From Corinectria fuckeliana (lineage: Eukaryota; Ascomycota; Sordariomycetes; Hypocreales; Nectriaceae), in contig WPDH01000050.1 of NCBI GenBank assembly GCA_019137255.1, positions 124,001-188,000 of the forward strand: a stretch of 64,000 nt of DNA. The letters run 5' to 3'. The position numbers were made by a program, and so were the translations under genes. Positions 1 through 10,804 of the stretch are shown here, piece after piece (positions within the stretch are counted from its first letter, which is position 1; each line of letters opens with the position of its first letter). The notes below the pieces were generated by a model. It did not search any database and was not told where the DNA came from. It saw only the letters and a list, made by a program, of their open reading frames with translations.

Positions 1-353
1 GGGATGTGGGAGACGGTCCATCCTGATTCGGGACGATTGTGATACTGAGATAAGGGTTATAATGATACAGTCTATAGCTGATACAAGAATGGAGACATGT
101 CTTAGTGGTTTTCAGCTGACTATGTTGTCTACGGCGGGTCCCTTGCATCCTGTACGGCGACTTTGTTTCAGGTAACGACATATTTACGGCCAACTGCGAC
201 GAGACGGTTTTAGATGTAACTGGCATTGTAATGTAGACTTTCAAAGTGGACATGAGAGAAATATCATTGATTGAACTTGAGACTGTCACTCTCATGTCAT
301 GACACAGAGGGTTTGGTGGACGAAAAGGGAAGTTGATGCCGGTGTCGATTTAT
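1..353. other. Left-end spacer, no gene seen
   Basis: No coding frame with recognisable protein similarity was seen on either strand. The sequence is of mixed composition and lies downstream of the HET fragment (354-756). Confidence 0.4.
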
Positions 354-756
354 TTAGAAGATATCAAATACAGATCCTATCGGACCATCAACTGGGCCAT
401 CAAGGTCCAGGATCTCGCCATTCATAATTCCAAGAACAAAAGCCTGCCCAAGGTTCACATACCCCGTATCTCGTCGACGGAGGATGAGGGGGACGCTGCA
501 TCCAAATATAACGCAGACAATATCGCCTGGCTTGCACTCTGGCCCGTACCCCATGTCCCCATTCGACGTAACAAACAAGTGCAACGTATTGGGCTTGGTA
601 GAGAATGCAGACTGGAATCCAAAGCAGTGCTTTCCGGGCTCTACCTTCGTGCCGCGTACGGCTTTTTCCCCGAGTAAAACCTTGTCGACCCCCGCGGAAA
701 GGTCGAGTTTCTGAAGCAAGTCGGCACATGGTACCATGAGCCATTCCTAAAAAGAT
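354..756 (-). pseudogene. HET-domain (heterokaryon incompatibility) protein, C-terminal fragment
   Basis: The reading frame ends at 354 and encodes about 130 residues typical of the C-terminal tail of fungal HET proteins. It has a GDIVCVIFGCSVPLILRR segment followed by a G-(E/Q)-A-(Y/F)-V-x-G-I-M-(N/D)-G-E segment (here GQAFVLGIMNGEILD), which in this family closes the protein. Full-length HET proteins are usually 500-800 residues and carry the HET domain at the N terminus. None of that is visible upstream on the minus strand, where the DNA from about 757 to 900 is AT-rich. A TTTTTAG just before the frame could be a splice acceptor. I read this as a 3' exon left from a degraded HET gene. The family call is by motif recognition. 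Confidence 0.6.
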
Positions 757-1528
757 ATAGTTAGTAAGATTCTAAGTTAATATCTTCTCTATAAGAACTA
801 GCTAGCTCTTATTCTTTCTAGTAATAATAAAGAGTACTTAATATTACTAAGAAGGTACTATATTAATAGCCTGTTAAGAGCTTTTAGCTTTCGTGTCATG
901 GGAATGTGATAATATCATGGATATGATTAATACCAGAACTGAAATGCAGTCTGAGATGCCCATTTTCGGCTACGCAAATCATGTGTGATGACTGGAATGA
1001 CATGTCTTGCTACATACTTGGGGACTACCTAGGGAACGTCTTCTCTAGAAAGGTTACGTTCAATTGATGACAGGAGTAAAACAGGCACGCCAGGGTGCGG
1101 ATTACCTCGGAATCCCTCGTTCTATACGATGTATGTCATAATATACCGTGACATGTACCAAGTCGTGATACAAACGCCAATCACTGGACTCAATAGGCAT
1201 GACGTGCGAACCCAGACTTGCAGGCACCGGCAGGCCCCTTCTTGGAGTCGGCCATGGAAGACGCCGCGTCCAAGATGGCAGCCAGCCTAGGCTCTAGACC
1301 AGGAGCAGCGGCGCAGGACTCGGCTCCGCCATACGATGAGTTCAACGAGCCCGCGACGCCTGACTGTATGGTGGTCTTGCGCTGAGCCGTTGTCCCCTCA
1401 CATACACTACTAGACATGTTTCAAGATGCAGCCCGTTTATAACAACAAGTCTGCTTATTTCAGGAGACGTCTATATGCTCTAGGGCGACAACCAAGCAAC
1501 TTTAACATATGACCGGTTTTGCCGGAGA
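757..1528. other. AT-rich then mixed spacer
   Basis: Positions 757-900 are strongly AT-rich with many TA steps, resembling RIP-mutated DNA. The rest holds only short open frames without recognisable similarity; one 75-codon minus-strand frame at 1190-1417 has no recognised motif. Confidence 0.4.
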
Positions 1529-2830
1529 TCATTTGCCCAGTAGGCGGTTTGCCGCCCGCTCGCCGCTGAGCACGGCCGCTTCCACGCCCGCATGGGCGAA
1601 ATAATCGCCGGCGAGAACAATACCCTTGGGCATTTCGGCATGTAGTGAGTCCAGCGTGGCGAAGTGGCCCGGCGGCGAGAGCGAAAGCCCACGACTGTAG
1701 TGGAACATCTCGATGAAGTCAGGTTCGGGGGCGGCGCCGAAAACCTCGGTGACGGCCATCAGCGCTTCGCGCTTGATGTCCTCGTCGGTCATTTTCGCCA
1801 GCGGCGGCGTATAGAAGTACACGCCGACGGCTTCGCCGCCGGGAGGGACCGAGTTGGGATGACGACGGCTCAGCAGCACGCAAGCGCCCCAGTTCCTCAG
1901 GTCCGTCGCGGGCAGCGCGATGGAGGCCGGGAAACTCGGCCAGGGGTTTTTCTTGTAGCAGAGCTGGACGTGAGCGTACTCTGAGTAGCGGCAGTTGCGA
2001 AGCTTGGCTACCGAGTCCGGCTGGATGATGCCGGCAAGGAGATCCGCGGCCACTCCGGGCTCAGGCGCCATCACCACGCCGTCCACATGGTAGGATTTGC
2101 CGGCAGCATCGACCGTGTAGCCGCCGCCATGGCGGATGCGAACGGCCTCGACCGGGCAGGACAGGTTGAGATGGAGGCCGGGCGTGCCCTCGACAAGCCA
2201 TTCACTGAACTGCCCGACGCCCTCGGGCGGCACCTGCAGCGACAGCTTGTAGAACTGCTGAACGACCCCTTGGAACAGCGGGGTTGATTGCCATTCCAGT
2301 GGGACCGCATAGAGGAAGCCCATGTACGGCCGACTCAGATAGTTGGTGCCTTTCTTCCCGAGCACACGGTCGGACCACGTGTCCAGCGTCTCGCCATGGT
2401 CGTACTGGGCGAGCTCGGCGCCGTCGAAGAGCGACTTTGGGCCAGGTGAAAGCAACTGCCTGACGACGCCGACGGCCATTTTCAGCCGATCGAGCATGTT
2501 GAACACGGGCATCTCGATGAAGCTCGTAACCTTGTCGAAGCGCGCGGTATAGCGCTGGCGGTCCCAGTCGACGACGTGCGTGGTGGCTTTCCAGGGCACC
2601 ACGTCCTTGTCACGGCCGAGTTCCTTCAGGATGGCATTGGTGCGAGGGTAGATGCCTCCCATCAGGAACAGCGCGCCCGTCCCAAGATTGAAGCCTTGCT
2701 TGCGGATCTGGCTGGTGCGCCCGCCGATTCGGTTGTCGCGCTCGAAGAGGTGAACGTCGCATCCGAGTTTGCGCAGCGTATAGGCGGCCGTGCAGCCGGC
2801 TGGTCCGCCGCCGATAACTGCTACTCTCAT
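1529..2830 (-). CDS. FAD-dependent amine-oxidase/protoporphyrinogen-oxidase-like protein
   Basis: A single uninterrupted frame of 433 residues starts at the ATG at 2830. The frame could be opened six codons earlier only by a GTG, so the ATG is preferred. Residues 3-35 form a Rossmann dinucleotide-binding fold: VAVIGGGPAGCTAAYTLRKL, then an acidic residue ending the second strand (LFERD) and the GG motif NRIGGRT. The C terminus (KGIVLAGDYFAHAGVEAAVL, then SGERAANRLL) is the second FAD-binding motif of the amine oxidase superfamily. Length and architecture fit bacterial-type NAD(P)/FAD oxidoreductases of the protoporphyrinogen oxidase/phytoene desaturase group. No signal peptide or membrane segment is seen. 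The gene is intronless and visibly GC-richer than its surroundings and than its divergent partner at 3264, which suggests acquisition by transfer; that is inference. Substrate unknown. Confidence 0.85.
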   Translation of the reverse strand: MRVAVIGGGPAGCTAAYTLRKLGCDVHLFERDNRIGGRTSQIRKQGFNLGTGALFLMGGIYPRTNAILKELGRDKDVVPWKATTHVVDWDRQRYTARFDKVTSFIEMPVFNMLDRLKMAVGVVRQLLSPGPKSLFDGAELAQYDHGETLDTWSDRVLGKKGTNYLSRPYMGFLYAVPLEWQSTPLFQGVVQQFYKLSLQVPPEGVGQFSEWLVEGTPGLHLNLSCPVEAVRIRHGGGYTVDAAGKSYHVDGVVMAPEPGVAADLLAGIIQPDSVAKLRNCRYSEYAHVQLCYKKNPWPSFPASIALPATDLRNWGACVLLSRRHPNSVPPGGEAVGVYFYTPPLAKMTDEDIKREALMAVTEVFGAAPEPDFIEMFHYSRGLSLSPPGHFATLDSLHAEMPKGIVLAGDYFAHAGVEAAVLSGERAANRLLGK

Positions 2831-3263
2831 TATGATTCCTTTCGTCACAGACGCGGTGCTTCGACCCTATGCAACATTGGAGCTATATACAATGCCCATC
2901 AGGTTATATAGGAATAGGTCATGTGTCGGATATCCCGGGCCGGCCATTGCCCCCTTCGGCGATGCGGCAGCTCTATGGGCTCATCGGGATTTCAAGTCTT
3001 AATTTACGCACCTACCTGTTGCTACCTGTACTGTTAATCTGTGAGGCGTAGACATCGGCATTGCCGAAGCCGGCCGAATAACCGACGGCATAGGTGTTCG
3101 ACGAGCGGGGAATCCCAGTTGCAACTCGTGATAACCGAGCCGCGAGTACTTGTCGGCTTCGGCCATGGTCGGGGTGACGGCCGGACTGGTTCTTCTACAA
3201 AAGACAAGTTGATTGTATTGACAATTTCCCCCTTCATCTTTCCCGTCTCAGTTTCGTATCCTA
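2831..3263. promoter_or_regulatory. Shared divergent promoter region between two flavoprotein genes
   Basis: About 430 bp separate the start codons of two oppositely transcribed FAD oxidoreductase genes, so both promoters must lie here. A TATATA-containing stretch at about 2882-2912 lies upstream of the minus-strand gene. Nothing in the interval looks coding. Co-regulation is inference from geometry. Confidence 0.5.
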
Positions 3264-4715
3264 ATGGCGCTCATCGTTCCAGCACAGCGGGTGCTGCGCG
3301 TCTCGCACAGTTTTTGCAATCGCCAGCCGCTCACCAAATCACCTTTGCTTCTGGTCCAGGCACGGCGTTTCACAAAGACGTGCTCCTTCGCGCATCCCGC
3401 AGCGCCTGCTCCAACACCCGTTGAATCCGACACGGAGTTTGACGCGCTAGTTGTTGGAGCCGGCGCCGGTGGCGTGACAGCTGCTTCCCTCCTTGCTAGC
3501 AAGGGCTATCGGACGCTTCTGGTGGAAGCGAAAGAACGCATCGGCGGTCGTGCGTCTACCCGTCTGGTTGACGGTTTTCTCATCAACACGGGCGCTTTGG
3601 TGATTGAGTTGGACGGGGCAGTGGCCAAGGTGTACAATGAGATCGGGCTGCCTCTGCGCCTTCATCAAACTAAGCGTCCCTCCACAGTTTTGCGTTTCGG
3701 CGGTCGCGATTTTAATCTCGATGAGGGCCTAGTCAGTGTCCTCCGTAATATCACGCCTGTGGCCTTTGCCTCCATGTCTTGGATGCTGCCCTGGCTGCGT
3801 CCGAAAGAGGGCGAATCAACTCGGTCATGGCTCAACAAATTCACGCGTAGCCAGACGGTCCATGGGATTATCGATAACGCCCTCGGTGCTATGTTTGCTG
3901 CAAGAGCCGACGATATCCCAGCCAAAGTCTTCCTCCATTATTTCGTCAACGATACATCCTTCAAAAAGATTGGCTTGCCCCCGGGAGGGACAATCGAAGT
4001 CTGGAAACCCTTGGCGGACCATGTCAAGAACACTGGTGGGCAGGTCTGGCTCAACTCCACCGTATCTAAGCTCACCTTTGGACCTGACGGCCTCGTGACG
4101 GGTGCCCTAATCCAGAGAGCGGACGGGTCTGAAGTCCAGATCTCCTCCAAGGTGACCGTGAGTAACATCGGGCCTCTGGGAACGGTCCGTCTCGCCAGTC
4201 CCGACAACTTTCCTAATGGATATGCCGACATGATAGAGCGTTGGTCTGACCCCGCGGCCATCATCACCGCTCACTTTGCGAGTCAAAAGCCTCTCGCTAC
4301 GTTCCCTTGCCTCGCTATCATGGGTAAATCTCGCCGTATGGTCTACGCAGGAAACTTCAGTGCTCCCGAGCTTCAACGTGGTCCCAAAGGATGGTATCTG
4401 TATTGTGGTGCTTCTGTCCCCATTCCTGCGAAAGGTCAGTTCGATGTGGAAAAGGAAAAGGCGTTGCTCCTCGAGGATTTACGCGATCACTTTCCGGGCT
4501 TTAATGAGGCCAAGATCTTGGCTATTGACGTTACTGCCCACGACTGGCCTGCGCAACGTGCTGTGTCCGGTTTCGACGAGGCTCAGACCACTCCTATACC
4601 AAATCTTTTTAATGTAGGGGATGGTGTCAAACCTTGGGCCTCTGGAGGCACTGCCGCCTGCTCTGAGTCTGCTCGAATTGCTACTGAGAAGATTATCAAA
4701 ACATATCCTTTGTAA
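3264..4715 (+). CDS. Phytoene-desaturase-like FAD oxidoreductase with N-terminal targeting-like extension
   Basis: A single uninterrupted 483-residue frame without introns. Residues 1 to about 45 are rich in Arg, Ser, Thr and Ala with almost no acidic residues and end in an RRF segment, which looks like a mitochondrial presequence. The Rossmann FAD motif follows at about residues 60-90 (ALVVGAGAGGVTAASLLASK, ending strand at VEAKERIGGRAS). The C terminus has the FAD motif NLFNVGDGVKPWASGGTAA, close to the VGDG...GG pattern of bacterial phytoene desaturase-like enzymes. The family includes carotenoid desaturases, isomerases and uncharacterised oxidoreductases; the substrate cannot be assigned. 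It is divergently paired with the FAD gene at 1529-2830, and the two share only the cofactor fold. Both being intronless and adjacent suggests a functional pair, which is inference. Confidence 0.85.
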   Translation: MALIVPAQRVLRVSHSFCNRQPLTKSPLLLVQARRFTKTCSFAHPAAPAPTPVESDTEFDALVVGAGAGGVTAASLLASKGYRTLLVEAKERIGGRASTRLVDGFLINTGALVIELDGAVAKVYNEIGLPLRLHQTKRPSTVLRFGGRDFNLDEGLVSVLRNITPVAFASMSWMLPWLRPKEGESTRSWLNKFTRSQTVHGIIDNALGAMFAARADDIPAKVFLHYFVNDTSFKKIGLPPGGTIEVWKPLADHVKNTGGQVWLNSTVSKLTFGPDGLVTGALIQRADGSEVQISSKVTVSNIGPLGTVRLASPDNFPNGYADMIERWSDPAAIITAHFASQKPLATFPCLAIMGKSRRMVYAGNFSAPELQRGPKGWYLYCGASVPIPAKGQFDVEKEKALLLEDLRDHFPGFNEAKILAIDVTAHDWPAQRAVSGFDEAQTTPIPNLFNVGDGVKPWASGGTAACSESARIATEKIIKTYPL

Positions 4716-7700
4716 TATAGAAATAAAGGTCTGTTAGAGGAACAAGACGACTCAGAACAGCCTGACAAAGAAATGAGATTATTTTCGAATATCCCGTGAT
4801 TCCTACATGAAACAAAGTATTGTGCAGAAGCCAGCTTACGACTAGCGCTTGATTGAAACTTCCCCACGTCCCTATGGGCATTAATGCATGGCCATGGCCA
4901 TCGATTAGTGAAGAGCGATAGGCGGGATCATCTCGTAACGGGGTTCCGGCCCCGGTTACGGGTCGGGCTCGGACTGTCGGTTAGGAATGCCAGCTGCCAC
5001 ATTCTCATTTAGTAGATACTAATAAACCGAGGAACCCGAGCATATCTTGAGAGAATCTCAATTTAGTGATGAGAGTGACGATCGTAGTTTAGTCTTCTTA
5101 ACCCCCGCACTATTAACAGAGCTCAACTCCGCCTGGAGAGTATCAGCGCTCACTTCCCTAAATCGTTTAGGTGAGACTTAATTAATGAAATCAATATTAT
5201 ACCACACTTTTATACTAGTAGTCTATATAGTATATCTATTAAATCAAATTATATATATAAGAGCATTAAGGTAGGTATATATGACAAGGCGTGTTATGGT
5301 GGAGCAGAGTTCAGTGGCACGGTGCACAGTTGGCCATATTGTGCTGAGCTGAGCTTCAGAAGGCGGATCTCGTGGACGCTAGGCAGGAGAGGGGAATAAG
5401 ACAGGTGTGGGAGATCCGATGGTTTTTGGCGGCTGCCGACGTTGTGACTGACGATGGCTTGTAGCATTGCCTCAGTAGTAGGGCTCGAGGTATGATGATG
5501 CTTGGCTTTGTTGTGAAAGCCCTGGTTTCATTGATAACATAGTCACCAGCTTTGCCAATCGAACACTCAGTCAAGAGGAAAGAGGCGCAGCACGAGATGG
5601 CTGATGATTCTCCCCACTCAGCCCAGCCCATGCTACCAGTGCCTACTCTGCCTCGTCCAGACCAACGCTAGGCTAGAGCAAGATGATGCTGCATTTTCCT
5701 TTCCATAGTTGGAGTATAGATTTCAACAGGATTATTTTAGCAAACGAGGCCTCCTTAATAGATAATAGCTATGTGGTCCGATACTTATTCTCACTTAGAC
5801 ACAAAACTTGGCTTCAAACGTATATCCCAAAGTCTTCAAGCATCCCACCATCCCTCACTTGGGCACTACGTTCATCCCGTTCGCCGACTCTCTCGCTCGC
5901 CGTCTTTGAGTCTGCCATAATCGCAGTTCCATTAGCAGTGGCTAGCTCGACGAGGCCTTGAGTTTGCCGACTACAAAAGCTAGGCATTCGTTTCTCAACA
6001 AAGCATGTGAATAACGTACTCTTTTCGTTTCAGATCCAAGTTCATGATAGGCGTCGACACCACCAGCGTAATAACGCGGCCGAGCGAAGACAAGTAGCCC
6101 TTGAAAATACGAGGCACGTCGACGGTCTGGTGCATCACTAAAGGCGTCCAAGCGGTTGATGACTGTGTAATGGCATTTGTCAGAACGAGAATAAAGGACC
6201 GTTCAACTAAGATGATTAACAGCAGGGAAAAGGGTCGCCTAGCGAGCAAGTCTCAGCAACGTCCTCAAAATCCCCCCCGAAGTGTCAACCTCTGTTGCAA
6301 TCTGCAGGAGAAATTGAGGGTAAGAAAGCTCTTGATTTCCTAACTAAAAGAGGGGTAAATTATAGGTGTAAACGCATCAATCTAGGCTCTAGGAAATCCG
6401 CGATCCAGGGAAGGAATTCCGCTGCGTTTATCATCTGTAGGGCTAGGATCACGATGGTCGTCATAAGATCAGGCCACCTATGGGGCACAGTACAGTTACC
6501 AGATCAAATACAAAGATCTAGAGTAGCGATACTTATGATCTAGGGCGGTGACGATGATGATCCGAAATGTGACAACCTCAAGCCAGCCAAACAAGAAGCG
6601 ATAAGTAGCAAGTGCTGAGAACCCGGCTACACCTTTCTACAAGAAATTGTCGATTCCCTAGGGAATACATAGGGCAGGAATGAAACAGTCTAACAGAATG
6701 TAGGTGAGTAGAAACATGAACGTGATCCTCTGTATACCACCCGAAGCTAGATAAGATCATTGCCGTCGAAGTTGAGACACTCCGTGAGGCCTGTGGCGTA
6801 CGCATTGTCTCGCTAGATGTTAGTTAATACGTACTTAATTTCTTTGCTGCAATTAGCTCCCAGAAGAACTCGCTAGGGTTAGCCTAGTCATGTACGGAAT
6901 CCAGATGCATGACGCTGCTGCCCACTCTCAGCATGAACCCCAAAGCAGGCCTTTCTCCTGAGCCGCAACTTTCCGCAAGACCCACGGCGAAGTGGTTTGA
7001 CCTACATAGTAGACCAGGGTTGACTGCAAGTTCATATTAGTCCTGCGGATCCGCACGGGGAAGCCGATAAATTGGGGTTTGCTTCGCTGGTGGGGCCTGG
7101 TGTCCAACACGCATCCAGAACGCGGGAGCTGGCCGGCACAAGCTGGACCGGTCCGGGATTACCCTATGAGATCCAATAGCGGGGGCGTGCTCGGTGGTAG
7201 AGTGTGATTTAAGGGTCTTGAAATTATCTGAATGGTGGCGGTTCCTGTTAAGATTAAATAAAGCGTCTGGTATTGACGAACCCAACTTGGAGATCACGAT
7301 CTGAACACTTAAGCTTGACTGGAAGTACTGCGAAAGACCTCCCAAAAATGTAGTTGAAGGAGAAACATATGGATGATGAGCAACTGGCTTACGCGGTTGT
7401 CGGGGTAAATAAACTACTGGAAGTCTCAATTGCCCATGAAGCTAGGAGGTGAAGTTTCTGCTCCCTTGTTGTCACAGTTCTGAAGCGCCCAGTCTCAGCG
7501 CCGCGCGTGTTAATTAACCATGCTAACGAATGCGTCAAAGGTGGACATATTATCCCCCGGGGCTAATTCTTCGCGACTCTACCAGCCCAATGCGTCATGG
7601 TTACATATGGCGTCCAGACTTGATGATCCTGAAGTGGCAGACTCAGATATGCAATGGCGAGGAACTAGTAATAAAACTCCAACTTGTAAAGCGCAATACT

Positions 7701-8362
7701 CAACGAGGCAGGCCTTGTCGTCGGGGCTAAGACCTAAGATGCGCGCTGCAGATATCGACACGGTAAGACGAACCGGGAACGACACAAACGTTGGCTGGTT
7801 CTCGTCACGCCTGACTCGTCTGTAGCTGATGCACCCGGGTCGAGAAGTACAATGGAGCTGAAGCGGCATCACTGGTAGAATATACAGGATGATACTGGCA
7901 TGGCGATGACTGTCGCAAAGCGGGTGGCAACGTCTCCGATATCTGCACATGGAGGTCAGCAGCTCAACATCTCCCGCTATTGTGGCCTGCTCAGAATTTC
8001 CGAGCTTGAAGCTCTAGCGACTCAGGGGCCACATATTTCTAGTGAAAGCTACACGATATGATCAGAATGCCGAACATATTTCTGATACAAATCGTGATTT
8101 GCATACCTCTAGGTTGCCGCGCTCATCACCGGGCCGAGCCGTGTGACTCGTTTCTCGGGCATTTGCTCCGGAGAGTAAGCCTTGACTCCGCTCCCCGGCT
8201 TACATGTCCGACTGGAGTTGTATCTGACTCACGGCATCACGCCTTCCAGGTACACTCAGACCACCATAAAACCTCACGACGCCCCGTTAAACCGCCTGAG
8301 CCGCGGTATCGGAAAAACTGTTCAAGTGATATCCCATCAGAATTTCCCTTTTACACTCAAAA
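4716..8362. other. Long spacer with AT-rich, repeat-like and degraded DNA
   Basis: No frame in these 3.6 kb has recognisable protein similarity. Positions 5160-5290 are AT-rich with many TA dinucleotides, and 4920-5170 looks like a decayed repeat or transposon remnant by texture. Several 60-130 codon frames (5356-5631, 5942-6249, 7037-7429) read as chance or degraded sequence. Confidence 0.4.
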
Positions 8363-9129
8363 ATGGATTTGCCTGTTGGCCCTTTCGTCCCGCCAAAAGT
8401 GGCTCCGAGGCCGTCGCGCATCTCAATCCACGGTCGATACATCTCTCTCGTCCCTCTGCAGCCATCTCACGCACCGGCTCTCTTCAAACATCTCGGCGGG
8501 GAAGAAAATGGCCACCGTTGGACGTATTTGTTTGTCGGACCTTTTCTAGACCCGAAGGAGTGGCAGGAGACAGTCGACACCTGGAGCACGTCGACCGATC
8601 CATTCTACCTCACTGCGCTTTCCGGTCCGGAGTCTGACAATGCCTCCGAACCGGTGGGTATATTGTCGTATCTTTCCATTGTTCCAGATCACCGGAGAAT
8701 TGAGCTTGGCTGTATTATTCTCGGCGAGGCACTAAAGCAGACCCGCGGCGCCAGTGAGGCCTTTTACCTCCTCATCAAGCACGCCATTGAGGACTTGAAC
8801 TACCTCCGAGTCGAGTGGAAGGCAAACCATCTGAACAAGCCAAGCCTTGCAGCCGCAGAGAGGCTAGGATTTGTGTACGAAGGCATCTTTAGGTAAATCC
8901 TTCGTGTAGTATGTCTTGAGCTCGGAGTTGCTGACTTTATGCTAGGAAGCACATAATCGTCAAAGGAAGACGCAGGGACACGGCTTGGTTCAGTATCACC
9001 GATGATGAATGGCCAGTAGTCAAACAAGGATTGGAGAGCTGGCTTAGCGAAGATAACTTTGATGGACGAGGAAAACAGCTCAAGAGCCTCAAAGAAGTCA
9101 GGCAGTCTTTGAGTACGAACAGTCCCTGA
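8363..9129 (+). CDS. GNAT family N-acetyltransferase
   Basis: Two exons, 8363-8892 and 8946-9129, are joined across a 53 bp intron with a GTAAAT donor, a GCTGAC branch-like site and a TAG acceptor. The splice falls inside an AGG arginine codon and extends the frame through FRKHIIVKGRRRDTAWFSIT. The product is about 237 residues. The middle carries GNAT features of the RimJ/RimL-like group: PVGILSYLSIVPDHRRIELG (strand with the acetyl-CoA site lead-in), then a helix and VEWKANHLNKPSLAAAERLGF, the conserved N-x-x-S-x-x-A-A-E-R-L-G-F motif near the C-terminal end of the domain. The family transfers acetyl from acetyl-CoA to amines of small molecules or proteins; similar fungal proteins are mostly uncharacterised. 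No signal peptide, so probably cytosolic. Confidence 0.85.
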
Positions 9130-10119
9130 GGGGCCACGAAGCTTGTTAGAAGCGATGTTCCTTAAGCCAATACGTTTTCCGCCCACTTCGTAAATCCACA
9201 ACTCTACTGCGCCACTGTGTAGGATGACAGGTCTGAAACAAAAGCCAGGATGAAGTCATTACGGGCTAACATCCAGCCGAGTGTTACTTTTCAGAAGCCA
9301 CGTTTCACACAATGCAATTCGAGCTATCCTGGCTACTTTTAAGATGTTGATCTAGTGTGACATCACCAAGGCGACCCTGCCTCATAGTGTGCAGATATGA
9401 GTGGATCATGTCAATCTTTGTCTAGGTACTTTTATTGCCCAAGGCCGAATCGTTCCCAGCTCCCACCACCGTGAGCTTAAACTATGCACTGAGAGAAAGA
9501 ACTGTTCCGGATGGTCTTTCTCTTACTTCGTATTCGGATTACTTCGTACTTAGGTCAAGATCGACCGCGTCTAGGATGCGTGGGCGGAACGTTTCCGCTC
9601 TCTGGGAACAATACCGATACTGATCGGGGAATTCGTGACGCGGTTTGGCAGTCGGTACGACGTTGACGACAGGAGCGTGTGCATCCCTTATGTGGCAAAA
9701 CGGTTCAGCTCTTCATGCGCTGCTTTATCTCAGCTCAGCTCGTTTCAATTACAGTGTTCTACAGGCCTACGCCAAGTGGCGTTGAAGCAGATTCGCTTAA
9801 GGTCGAAACACCTTCCCTAGCCGGCAAGGATCGGCCCCGGGGGGACATGGGCCCTATTGCCGATCTGCAGGGGCGTTTCATTCCTCAGTTTTCAGCTCGT
9901 CTCCTGAAAGAGCATTCTGGCGGGTTATCATCGCCATGTCTTACCTCTCCTCAATGAACAAGCCCTGTACATTACCGCAAGAAGCTGGTATAAGAGCCGT
10001 CCGCATCATCTAATTTTAATGTATTTTTTAGACAGAATAATCGCTACCCGCGTTTGACAGCTCTATCATCGTTTCAACATACTCACTTTCCCCACGCATC
10101 AACCATCACATTAGCAGTC
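9130..10119. other. Spacer without recognisable gene
   Basis: Only short frames occur. A TACTTCGTA-type sequence occurs twice near 9526-9550. The last hundred bases before 10120 (pyrimidine-rich, ending at a good start codon) are probably the leader of the lysozyme gene. Confidence 0.4.
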
Positions 10120-10804
10120 ATGGTCCAGGCTCACTCTTCTCTTGCCGTTCTCCTTTCCTTGGGCGCTCTGGCAAGTGTTCAAGCCGCCTGTGTAGGGCCA
10201 GACGTCAACGAGGCTACCATCAACCTCATGGAGAGCTTCGAGGGCTTCTCAGCCGATGTTTGTGCGTGGAATCGAATAGGCTCAGATTAGCCCTATGCAG
10301 CTAATCGTGGAGTAGACACTGACCCTACCGGCAACCCTACTGTGGGATACGGACACCTCTGCACCGAGGCAAACTGTGCCGAGGTCCCTTACTCTATTCC
10401 ATTGTCAGACGCTGATGGAGAGAGACTCCTTCGCGATGATATTTCGGTATGATTACATGTATTCTCATGCTTGTTAGCGGTCACTAATTCTTCGCTTTTC
10501 CTTCGTGCAGGTGGCTCAGCAGTGTATCACCCTAGACACAACTTCTGAGGTTGTGCTCAATGCCAACCAGTATGGTGCCCTTGTCAGCTGGGCTTTCAAT
10601 GTCGGATGTGGTGCTGCGAAGTCGTCGACGTTGATCAGACGCCTCAACAACGGGGATGATCCCAACACAGTTGCTGGCGAGGAGCTTCCTAAATGGAACA
10701 AGGGCAACGGCAATGTTGTCCCTGGCCTCACTAGGCGCCGTGCTGCCGAGGTTGACTTGTTTCAAACAGCGTCGGATATCGCTGCTCTTCCTGTTGGCTG
10801 CTAA
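10120..10804 (+). CDS. Secreted GH24 lysozyme (T4-type muramidase)
   Basis: Three exons: 10120-10261, 10316-10446 and 10511-10804, giving 188 residues. Intron 1 (54 bp, GTGCGT donor, CTAAT branch, TAG acceptor) removes an in-frame TAG at 10288; intron 2 (64 bp, GTATGA donor, CACTAAT branch, CAG acceptor) removes another stop. The splice joins ADV to YTDPTGNPTVGYGHLC. The spliced protein has Glu41, Asp50 and Thr56 with exactly the spacing of the T4 lysozyme residues Glu11, Asp20 and Thr26, strong evidence that intron 1 is correct. Residues 1-22 form a signal peptide (hydrophobic core, then VQAAC). The enzyme would hydrolyse peptidoglycan outside the cell, so a role against bacteria is likely. 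Fungal GH24 enzymes are generally regarded as acquired from bacteria or phage. Neighbours give no further clue. Confidence 0.9.

Noticed and set aside
2831..2846. Shine-Dalgarno-like AAAGGA seven bases before the ATG of the bacterial-like flavoprotein
   Set aside because: Such a short purine match is expected by chance and the flanks look eukaryotic; not evidence of transfer by itself.
5160..5300. AT-rich block as a centromere or replication origin
   Set aside because: Only about 130 bp and similar to other short AT-rich degraded patches in the window.
10262..10315. In-frame TAG in the lysozyme frame as a sign of a pseudogene
   Set aside because: A normal-size intron with good borders removes it and restores the exact catalytic spacing of GH24.
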